Of a stretch of 64,000 nt of DNA, positions 45,907-54,955 are shown one piece after another. Every line of letters begins with the position of its first letter. The first letter of the stretch is position 1. The DNA is from Norana najaformis (Eukaryota; Annelida; Clitellata; Crassiclitellata; Hormogastridae). Location: assembly GCA_964023275.1 (NCBI GenBank), contig OZ029915.1, positions 913,131-977,130 on the forward strand, read 5' to 3'. The notes under the pieces are model-generated. The model saw only the letters and a program-made list of their open reading frames with translations, did not search any database and was not told the origin of the DNA. The position numbers and the translations under genes are program-made.

Positions 45907-45912
45907 ATTAAA
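45907..45912 (+). terminator. candidate poly(A) signal for PDE4
   Basis: ATTAAA about 510 nt after the PDE4 stop codon. It is the first recognisable variant signal seen downstream; no independent support. Confidence 0.25.
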
Positions 45913-46079
45913 CGTCTAGATCTGAAGGTCCGTTTAGATTCGCGTGGCCGTATAGGATAGTCAGATGTTTGGCCATTGCGATAGGCCATTCGTATGGTTT
46001 TTGGGGGAGGCTAAATATGTTGTCATTAGGGTAGTGGTCACCGGAATAGGTCAAAAGTGTGACCCATTAGCGGAACTAC

Positions 46080-46345
46080 ATGTAAATGTACACGTTTTTC
46101 TATAGCGACCTTATGACCTCGACCCTGCTCGTTTTTCGATGAATCAATCGAGTGAGATCCTTCACTACCGCTAACCATTTGAATGGGCGCCACGCCATTT
46201 CAGGTCCCCGTGTACGGACCGTGCTAGCCAGACAGTACACTCTCTCAAATAAGCCACGACCGGGACTCGAACCGGGATCCTCACGCTCAGAGGCGCCTTG
46301 ACGTACGCGTGTAGCTAACCAGGCCAGCCAATAATGGCCATTAGG
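46080..46345 (-). repeat. tRNA-derived SINE family C
   Basis: On the minus strand: CTGGCCTGGTTAGCTACACG, TGACGTACGTCAAGGCGCCTCTGAGCGTGAGGATCCC-like head with the exact B box CGGTTCGAGTCCCGG. Body ACGGGGACCTGAAATGGCG, GTGAAGGATCTCACTCGATTG. Tail GGTCGCTATAGAAAAACGTGTACATTTACATG. Confidence 0.88.
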
Positions 46346-46750
46346 TGAAGGCATCGTGTTCAGGCTATTGAGGACTGGCCATAACTGTGGCCATTGGGTG
46401 AGGTGATGTGTTCATGTAGCCGTGAACATAGACCACAGAAAACCTTCCAGACAAGTGTGTTCTATTTGAAGGAACGTTTCACTTAGCGGGGCTGAAATCT
46501 TGTGGTGTAGCCAAATGTCTGGCCATTTGGAGAGTCATTAAAACTTGGCCACGCAAATGAGTAGGCATACACGTGTGGCCACTTGAGTGCCCATGAACAT
46601 TATCAGTGGGTAAACCATGCCCATGGCAGGTAGCCATTGGAGTTACCATAAAATTAACTGATGGGTATCCATACAACGGTGGCCACTTGAGTAGTCACAA
46701 GCATAACCAGATGATATACATACACAGGTGGCCAAGGGTTTTAATAATAC
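46346..46750. repeat. diverged about 55-bp GTGGCCA repeat
   Basis: About six decayed units with GTGGCCACTTGAGTAG/TGCCCATGAACAT..CCAGATGG. Related sequence also occurs at 45945-46060. Confidence 0.7.
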
Positions 46751-47329
46751 TAATAATAAGACGATTTATATAGCGCCATAGAACGGCCGAGTGTTGAATT
46801 CGTAAGTGTAACAGATCTGTTTTCTAAACTGCATTTTAACCAGTTTTGTTTCAAGGAAAGCTAACCGGCAACGGCGTTAGATAAATAGTTTATACTGCGC
46901 CGCATCCAACTGTCTCAATGAAAATACATTACTTAATTAAGTAACTAAGTTAAGTATCCCATATCCCACAAGTGAGACATAGGGGAGGTGCTCATTTCCT
47001 TTTCTTTAGGCCCTTGTAATGTAGCAAGCAATTTTATATAGCGCCGTGTAGTCGCATGCTTAGGCTTTGGGCATCTACGAGGGGTTATTACATCTCATGT
47101 TGAATTCTACTGATTTCATCATGGGTTAGAAAACCATAGACGGTCCAAAGGTATGGTAGAAAATGACTGGCAAGACATAGTGATTAAGATTAAGACTTAC
47201 ACCTATATTATATAATATTATTTTTCGACACTAGCCTTTAGAGGCTTTATCTTGGGATTGAAAGGACTTCATACCGTCGACCGTCTCAGGTAAGGCACTC
47301 TGCTCTACAAGCCGAGCGTCTATCGTAAA
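46751..47329. other. intergenic, with retroposon tails
   Basis: Tails ACGATTTATATAGCGCCATAG (46763) and ATTTTATATAGCGCCGTGTAG (47031); a segment at 46955-47020 recurs inverted at 27470-27530. No gene is recognised. Confidence 0.5.
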
Positions 47330-47600
47330 CTCGAAAGCAAAGTCGCAGGAATCAGCTTATTCACAAACGCTAAGTCGAAAATGAAATCAATATGCAAGAA
47401 GGGTTCGGTTCCAGGTCAAGATCCTAGAGTCAAGCAGGCAGACAGTCGAATGGCTACGGTGGGTGGTGTTTGGAATTGGATCTGCAGGATGGATAAGGGG
47501 AAGAAGAGGAATCGGGATAGGATCTGCGGAAAAGGAGAGTTTTCAGTTTTGAGTGGAAGACCTGAGCAGAGATTGCAAAGGGTGAAGTGATGGCGAGTTC
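47330..47600 (-). repeat. LINE 3' end (family A)
   Basis: From AAACTCGAAAGCAAAGTCG to GTGGAAGACCTGAGCAGAGATTGCAAAGGGTG. In element orientation this reads LAISAQVFHSKLKT-type codons then the 3' UTR. The CTGCC/CTGT seed (47433-47445) is short. Confidence 0.82.
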
Positions 47601-48435
47601 GTATCCAATTGGCTACCGTGCCCCACTGAAGAAACGAAGCAGCTGTCACGGAAGGTTTGAGGAGACATCAGTCTGATTCACCTGAATCAGATGATGATTC
47701 GTTAAAAATTCAAATCGTTCAAAAATTTCACACGATTTCGACCCACATCAAACCCTAGGGCCAAAGCTAGGAATGGTCACTGCTTCCACCCATACCACAC
47801 TCAGGGCCACAAGCTCTGGTCAAATCCAGGTACACCCCTTGGCCAACCCACCCAAGTCTTCGCCCTCTGAACACCACAAGCTCTTAATCATCCTGCCACT
47901 GTTTTTGGGCAGCGCTGTATAAACAATTGTCATATTTTACCCCGTGTGCCTTTTATTTTTCCACGGCTTTCCATACCGATCTCAGACGCTCATGCATATT
48001 CATAACCCGTCGCAGCCCTTCAGCCGTGGCACGTTTTGAATATTAACTAACACAGGCGCCGCGCTGCGCATGACTCTTAATTGGCCGCCGAACGTTGCGT
48101 TATTGATCCATCTGACTCACGCACGCGCTGTCTGTAATGTTGCACTGCGAGAGGGATGCGTGAAGATCCGCTAATACCAGCAGGTGAAAAGGAGCCCAGA
48201 ATCCAATCAGAGGCGGATGCTGCAATGCGTAATAAGAATAGCTACCTGGAGATGATGTTTTCGTCTGAAATGAGTTCCTGAAGAGAGGCTCTTCAAAAAT
48301 TACCGCCAAAACACGTTGAACTGAAGACGTGTCGAGGGTGGGTCTGGCCAGTGCGCGTGTTGTGGTCAGTGGGTGGTCGTCATTTGTCGGTGTTTGGTCA
48401 GCGCGCGTTGACATTCGTTGACTGTCTGCTAACAG
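47601..48435. other. intergenic, no recognised feature
   Basis: The region before the next gene; CACAGGCGCCGCGCTGCGCATG and CGCCGAACGTTGCG (48050-48100) are locally CpG-rich and could mark a promoter, unproven. Confidence 0.3.
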
Positions 48436-48450
48436 GTGGTCGAACGGCCA

Positions 48451-48526
48451 ATGGCGCCGGGAAAGACAGGTGCGAGTGAAACGGCCTCACCTGCTGGAGT
48501 TGGATATTCGCAGTTCTCCGTTGACG
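48451..48526 (+). CDS. two-helix membrane protein, exon 1
   Basis: The ATG at 48451 opens [20 protein letters not shown], then QFSVD, with donor GACG|GTAGGT leaving one base. An in-frame TAA at 48430 lies upstream. Alternatively the exon starts at 48436 after the acceptor-like CTAACAG, adding VVERP before the Met. The phase matches the exon at 50129 (FSVD|EVSCKDG). The segment is Ser/Gly/Ala-rich and probably disordered. Confidence 0.6.
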
Positions 48527-48529
48527 GTA

Positions 48530-48860
48530 GGTGGATGAATGGATGGATGGAAGGATGGATGGATGGAAGGTTGGAAGGATGGATGGATGCATGCATGCAT
48601 GCATGGATGAAAGGATGGATGGATGGAAGGAAGGAAGGAAGGAAGGAAGAAAGGAAGGAAGGAAGGATGGAATTATGGATGGATGCATGATGCATGGATG
48701 CATGGAGGGGTGGATGAATGGATGGAAGAACGGATGGAAGTATGGATGGATGGATGGATGGATGGATGAACGGATGGATGGATGGATGAACGGATGGACT
48801 GTTGGATGGCCTGTTTATGTGGATGGGTGGGTTATCGTGATTGGGTGGATGGATAGACGA
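48530..48860. repeat. (GGAT)/(GGAA)n microsatellite
   Basis: Degenerate GGATGGAT/GGAAGGAA tract beginning just after the exon donor. Confidence 0.93.
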
Positions 48861-48882
48861 ATCGAGAGCAAACGGGAATGAA

Positions 48883-49045
48883 TAACCGTAAGAGTAAGCT
48901 CGAGATGTCTACAGCGCCCAACGAGATCTAAATCGCGGGAATCACTTTATTCACAGACACCCAAAATCGATAGACAGGAAGGGTTCGGTTCCAGGTCAAG
49001 ATCTAAGTCTGGCAGACAGATGGATGGTGTTTGGAATTAATCTAA
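48883..49045 (-). repeat. LINE 3' end (family A)
   Basis: AATAACCGTAAGAGTAAGCTCGAGATGTCTACAGCGCCC to GGATGGTGTTTGGAATT; core GGTTCGGTTCCAGGTCAAG. Confidence 0.8.
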
Positions 49046-49655
49046 CTAATTAGTTAATAATTTATTACTGAACCCATTCACTTGACGAGGATTTTGGTTT
49101 GTATATACATTTATGGGTCGTTTATTGAGTTGGAAAGTTAATCAGCCTGAGAATGACTAGACTGGACAGAAACTGGATTGAACTGCGTGCACCGCAGTAA
49201 ACCAGATTAGCATTGGACTGATTAACTTGTAATAAATTGAACTGAGATTAGATTTGATCGGATTAGATCAGATGTTGGACTGGACTGTCTAGATTGTTTT
49301 GAATGGAATTTAGGGGTGGATTCAGGATTTAAATATAAGGGTTATATGCTTTACATCCACATCCTTCTAATCCACATTCCGACACTGGAGCAGTTTCAAA
49401 TCGGACAGGACTGAACTACCTTATAGACTGAACTATACGAGAACAGAACAGAACGGACTGGACGGGACTTGACTGAACTATGTATAAGTAAAGTTCAGTT
49501 CTTTACTAATAATAACCAAAAATAAAGTTTTTACTGGTTTGACCTTGTCAACCTATATCTGCAGACAGACTAAACATATGACTAAGAGTGTTCATTTGTG
49601 TACTCTAGCGAACAGACTAAAGTGTTGTTTACTGTTACTGCCATCTGTTGAATAA
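49046..49655. other. intron, degenerate GGACTGAACTG repeats
   Basis: 49130-49480 is enriched in ACTGGACTGAACTG/AGATTAGAT motifs without a clear period. Confidence 0.4.
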
Positions 49656-49659
49656 CACT

Positions 49660-49770
49660 GATAGTCAATACAATGTCTAACAAAGTGCATTGTAATGCAC
49701 AGTGATCGAGCTTTTAAGCTCAGCGTTCGAGGTTCGAAACCCTGGCAGATCATGACCCTGACTCTGGCAC
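49660..49770 (+). repeat. tRNA-like SINE head
   Basis: GAGGTTCGAAACCCTGGCAG fits a B box with a T-stem. The A box (GCACAGTGATCGAGC) is poor. Confidence 0.4.
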
Positions 49771-49864
49771 TTCGGATTTTGACCGTTCTGTAACACATTT
49801 TCAGACTACGGTTTCATATGAGGTGAACATCGAACGATGCCGTGTTCAGTTTTATAAATTCATT

Positions 49865-50000
49865 GCAATGTAACTCTCCGAAATTTCACAGCGCCAAACA
49901 AAAGCCGCGTCAGGGAGACAAGCTTATTTAACGGCGCTATATCAAATCAAGTCCGCAAGAGGTTGTTTGGTTAGTTTCGGTGTCAGGTCAGAATCTGGGG
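49865..50000 (-). repeat. LINE 3' end, diverged
   Basis: TCTCCGAAATTTCACAGCGCCAAACAAAAGCCGCGTCAGGG and ACGGCGCTATATCAAATC; a mixture of two tails, probably a diverged family A copy. Confidence 0.55.
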
Positions 50001-50128
50001 TCAAAGCTAACAGCACTACAGAAACACACACAAACACACACACACACCATGCGTGAACTGTGTTGAACAGGACAGAGTTATAGCATCTTCTTAGTCTATG
50101 GACGATTTGTTTTTCTGTTTTTCGGCAG

Positions 50129-50236
50129 AGGTCTCGTGTAAAGACGGCAGATGTCGCTGCTGTAGTCGCTGTTGCTTCAAAGGATACTTCTGGGCCGTCG
50201 TTGGCGCCATCTACTTCTTCATAGTCTTTCCGACAG
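50129..50236 (+). CDS. two-helix membrane protein, exon 2
   Basis: The acceptor is TGTTTTTCGGCAG|AGGTCT and the donor CCGACAG|GTGAGC; 108 bases starting with 2 and ending with 1 codon base. It encodes a Cys cluster (SCKDGRCRCCSRCC; Cys 29, 34, 36, 37, 40, 41 of the predicted protein) and the first half of a hydrophobic helix (YFWAVVGAIYFFIVFP). The Cys cluster just before the membrane could be palmitoylated; that is inference. Both phases match the flanking exons. Confidence 0.7.
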
Positions 50237-50264
50237 GTGAGCTCAGCCGTCTAATCTAATTTAA

Positions 50265-50385
50265 TCAAATCATCTAATCAATCTAATCAATCTAATCTAA
50301 TCTAAACTAATCTAAAGACCTCTACAGCGCCGTTATATATCATAATGCACTCGGTCGATGATAGCCTCAATTGAAACCATAGTAA
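50265..50385 (-). repeat. SINE family B 3' part
   Basis: On the minus strand: CATCGACCGAGTGCATTATG, ATATAACGGCGCTGTAGAGGTCTTTAGATTAGTTTAGATTAG, the tail with its TTAGA-type repeat, starting 29 bp after the exon donor. Confidence 0.7.
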
Positions 50386-50684
50386 ATGATCGTTGTGTTG
50401 GAGAGCTTCGATCAAAATCCGATGTTGCTTTCGCGTGAAGAGCCAGGATTCCAACCTCGAATTCTGAGGAAAGGAAGGAGGAAGAAAGGAAAAAGAAAAG
50501 AAAAAAGAAAGAAAACAGGAGTGAAGAAGGGAATGACGGGTGGGTGGGTGGGTTAGCATACGGTTGCTTGGTTCGCTAGGTCCCTGATATCAGCTCCAGA
50601 GATATCTATCTGCTCCACCCCTTTGGGATAAACTCCCACCAGAATTACGACAATTATCTGATCCATCATCATCACTTCACTTGC

Positions 50685-50960
50685 AATCTCTGCGCAGGTC
50701 TTTCACTCAAAACTAAAAACAGTCCTCTTCCGCAGATCCTATCATGATTCCTCTTCTTCCTCTTATCGGTCCTGCAGATCCAATTCCAGACACCATCCAC
50801 CGTAGCCATCTGACTGCCTGCCTGAGTCTTGGATCTTGACCTGGAACAGAACCCTTCCTGCCTGTCGATTTTGTTTTGACTGAGCGCCTGTGAACGAGCT
50901 GAACCCCCGACTTGGCTTTCGTTGGGCGCTGTAGAAATCTCGAGTTTACGATTACCATAC
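50685..50960 (+). repeat. LINE 3' end (family A), C-terminal codons visible
   Basis: The + strand reads LAISAQVFHSKLKTVLFRRS, then the 3' UTR with CTGCCTGCCTGAGTC (the seed) and the tail GGGCGCTGTAGAAATCTCGAGTTTACGATTACC. Confidence 0.85.
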
Positions 50961-51027
50961 CTAAATTAAACAGAGACCGAATCGTTAATAATGCATAACC
51001 GTTGGATGATTCTGATTTTCCCGGCAG

Positions 51028-51284
51028 CCATATTGTTGGTGATTCACGGACATCAAAAGGGCGTCGCTCTCACACTCTGTCTCGGGGTCCTTATCCTCGT
51101 CTTCTGTTCGTGTTGTCTGCCCGCATCCTACCTTTGGATCCGGCGATGGAAGAAGCGGCGAAGGCAGAGAGAGCTCGCCGCAAGGGCTCTTCACTGCGCC
51201 ACCAAAGAGAAGGCCGCCTTTGATAACGCCGCCACGATTGCCGACCACACGCACGACGAATTGGAGAGCTACGTCGCTACATGA
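51028..51284 (+). CDS. two-helix membrane protein, last exon
   Basis: The acceptor is ATTTTCCCGGCAG|CCATAT; its two leading bases complete an Ala codon. It finishes helix 1 (AILLVI), gives a short loop (HGHQKG) and a second helix (VALTLCLGVLILVFCSCCLP, about residues 74-98). A strongly basic segment follows (RRWKKRRRQREL), then an acidic/polar tail ending ELESYVAT and TGA. The three exons make 146 residues. The basic stretch after helix 2 suggests a hairpin with both ends in the cytosol. The layout is reminiscent of TMEM100-like proteins, but I see no convincing sequence match; treat it as a protein of unknown function. Confidence 0.72.
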
Positions 51285-51490
51285 ATATTCATTACGTCGC
51301 CTCAGTAGATTTATTTGTGCGCGTACAGTCTTCATGAATATTCATTGTGTGATGCTTATTTATTTTATCGTTGGCATTCCTTTAGCCTTGCAATATTATT
51401 CATGTTTATTTCTGTGAATATTTATTAAGTTTTAATGAATATTTATTTAGTCTTTATGAATATTCATTCCGTAACGCTTTTTAAATTGAT
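51280..51490 (+). repeat. 3' UTR with repeated palindrome ATGAATATTCAT
   Basis: The perfect 12-bp palindrome ATGAATATTCAT occurs at about 51281, 51333 and 51459. Related ATGAATATTTAT and GTGAATATTTAT lie between (51413, 51435). GTCTTYATGAATATTCATT precedes two of them, so this is a short decayed tandem array in the 3' UTR. Confidence 0.7.
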
Positions 51491-52614
51491 ATTCCCCTAG
51501 TCTTGCATATCAAATTCTTCAGGAACAGCTACAAATAGGTCTATTCGCTAGTGCTTCTGTTAACTTCTCTTTGTAAATCATCATAGGCATGCGTATTTGT
51601 TTTGTGTCTGCGCTTGTTCCATTACTCATCGGTGTATACGCGAATATTTTCATGTTGTGTTTCAAGGCACCAGCTTATTCACGAGCGCTGCGTCAGGTCG
51701 AAGGGGTTGTACACAGATGCCTTGGGAAGAACAAAGTCCGGTTGCCAGTTGTAAAATGAACAATCAAACGATCCAAAATAGTGTGACACTCTAAAATCAA
51801 TTTTAATATACAATTCGACATGTGATGGGCTAATACAGCGCTAAATAAACTAAGATAAGTAAGGTCAGATCCTCTCATTGAGTCATTGCCACGCTTCTGT
51901 GCTGCTTTGTAAACAAATATATACATTACCTGCTGCTATATCAGTACACAGCTTACGCGTAAAACATGCCATGATTCCTATTTTTTATGAACCCACACAG
52001 GAATTTTCTACAAATTAAAAAAAATCGAATTCATACAAAAAAAATTGCCCCGCATATCGCCATATGTAAACATGTTTCCCGGAAATAGTCACATCTAAGT
52101 GAAGTTTTGTTGCCGTAGCGACACCGAGTAGCTTAACTGTAATTTGTAACTGTAATTTAAAATTTATATAGCGCCACTTAAAGATAAACTCCTCAGTGGC
52201 GCTCTCTGCACAAAAACCGCAATGATGTTAGAAATGTCATAAGATCACAAAGTTTATCATTTAGCAGTCAGTGTTCGGAGAACTAGAAAAGTAACAGGTG
52301 ACTAGGCCGCGCACACAGGCAGAGGCCTGCCAACGGATGTCCATCCAGAGTAGACGGATGACAAGACGTTCAGTGTCCTCGGACCAAGCAGCGTCGAAGA
52401 CGTAGGACGGTCGAACGACAGCGTCGCACACACGAAAGCACTATCGTCCACGTAATCCCGCGTAGGTGGCAGCAGACGCGGTGTCAGGACGCTTGCTCGA
52501 TCGTTAATCATTTTATTACAAAAAAGGTGATGGAAAATAACGATGTGCTCTTCTGTGCTGGAGACATATAGGCCTACGGAAGAGTTGGACTAGAGGCTGG
52601 GGCTGGAGAAAGAG
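51491..52614. other. intergenic, no recognised gene
   Basis: Contains AAATTTATATAGCGCCACTTAAAG (52158-52182), an inverted retroposon tail. AATAAA at 51844 lies about 560 nt past the stop of the preceding gene but within tail-like sequence (ACAGCGCTAAATAAAC). The minus-strand open frame at 52302-52511 shows no domain. Confidence 0.4.
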
Positions 52615-52870
52615 ACCTGATCGTAATCATAACCCCGAGATTTGTACAACGCCCAGCGAAAGTCACGTCACAGGGACCAGCTTATTAACAGGTGGTCAGT
52701 CAAAAGAAAATCGATAGGCAGGAAGGGTTCGGTTCCAGGTCAAGATCCAAAAGTCCGGCAGCTACGCTGGGTGTTGTTTGGGATTGAAGCGGAAAGAGAG
52801 AAGCGGAAGAAGTCGAGTTAGGATAGGATCTGTAAAAGAGAAATGTTACCGAGTACGAAAGTCACCATAT
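52615..52870 (-). repeat. LINE 3' end (family A)
   Basis: GATCGTAATCATAACCCCGAGATTTGTACAACGCCC; core GGTTCGGTTCCAGGTCAAGATCC; GGAATAGGATCTGTAAAAG-like end. Here the CTGC seed is almost lost (CCGGCAGCTACGC). Confidence 0.8.
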
Positions 52871-53365
52871 AAGTTTAACTTGTCCTTTTCTTTTTATACA
52901 GCGCGATTTTGTAGTCTTTTAGTAGCCCAATAGATGCGCATTCATACACGGACCAGAGCGCAGGTCTCAAATGTTCACTGCTGGAGAAGTAGACCTGTGA
53001 GCGCAAGGCGAAAAAATTAGGGAACATTGATTAGCATATTGATTAGTCGCAACCCCCGAATTTGAAATGACCAAGCTTAAATAAGCGGTGCAAAGAATAA
53101 GGATAAAACCCTGTGCTAGAGAACAGGACCAGTGAAACTTTCTGTTTTTCCTTGAATGCGAACCGCGGGGGATAGGATTAGATCAGATTAGATTAGGTGG
53201 GATAGGATTAGAATAGAATAGATGGGACAGGATTAGATTAGATTAGATGGGATATGATCAGATTAGATCGGATAAGATCAGATTAGATTAGATGGGATAG
53301 GATTAGATTATATTACCTTCAACAAGCCCCTACCCTCGACATGGAACGACTTTTGAAGGTGCTCC
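52871..53365. repeat. unique sequence then (GATTA/GGATA) degenerate repeat
   Basis: 53165-53320 is AGATTAGATTAGATGGGATAGG-type repeat, like the TTAGA repeat that follows SINE B tails; 52871-53160 has no recognised feature. Confidence 0.7.
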
Positions 53366-53535
53366 TGAACAAAGGCGGCTCCAGGATTGCTTGCAAGGGG
53401 GCAAAGGCATTTCCAGGGGCGCCACATTCCGGCAATCCACCTTGAGCGGTTAAGGTCTGAGGGGCGCCGCCATATAATTAATAGGGCGAGGAGGCAATCG
53501 CACCCCCACGCCTATAGCCAAATCTGCCACTGCTC
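53366..53535 (-). mobile_element. MITE-like element, third copy
   Basis: The minus strand runs from GCAGTGGCAGATTTGGCTATAGG through GGCGGCGCCCCTCAGACC to CAAGCAATCCTGGAGCCGCC, the same layout as the copies at 14.2 and 15.7 kb. Confidence 0.65.
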
Positions 53536-53679
53536 CCGAAGATTGTCGTGCACGATCGACGGAGACAAAGGCCTAAAATGGCGAGGAGAGTCAAATGTAC
53601 CTACCTGGCCAACACTCACCAAAAACGCCTGGTGCTCATCTCTTAGCCCCTCTCCTCCACTCTCCTCCGGACAAACTCA

Positions 53680-54560
<881 letters not shown>

Positions 54561-54570
54561 AAATGAGCGC

Positions 54571-54682
54571 CTTTCCTAAGTTCCATATGGGACATGGGAG
54601 CTTTACCAAACAGAATTTATTGCAATATAGCATTCGTCTCCAGTGGAAAGATGGTTTTAGTTTCTTTTGTTTTAGTTTGTTT
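54571..54682. repeat. segment duplicated at 58.9 kb
   Basis: CTAAGTTCCATATGGGACATGGGAGCTTTAC..CTCCAGTGGAAAGATGGTTTTAGTTTCTTTTGTTTTAGTTTGTTT matches 58899-58997 with substitutions and indels. Homology stops exactly where the retrotransposon leader starts. Confidence 0.75.
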
Positions 54683-54752
54683 GAAAATACATAAACTTCT
54701 AGATCACAAATGTCAGAAAGTTATGGAAAGTCCCGCTGAAATGACCTATTAA

Positions 54753-54760
54753 TGACGTCA
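54753..54760 (+). promoter_or_regulatory. CRE-like palindrome in the retrotransposon leader
   Basis: TGACGTCA, the full cAMP-response-element consensus, about 200 bp upstream of the ORF start. It may be chance; internal promoters of LINEs often carry such sites. Confidence 0.25.
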
Positions 54761-54955
54761 TGTTTGCGCTTCGGCGTGTTGTTGCCGACCCGTTTGTATT
54801 TGAATTTTCATCGGATTTTCGTCAACTTCGGGCGTTTTTTGCGTTTTCTGTTGCATTATACCAACGCTATCTAACTTGTGGATTACTACGGCTTGTTTGT
54901 TCTTGGGTTAACGAGCGTAAGTTATCTTAATTTTGTTTGAATTAAGTTGACGCTG

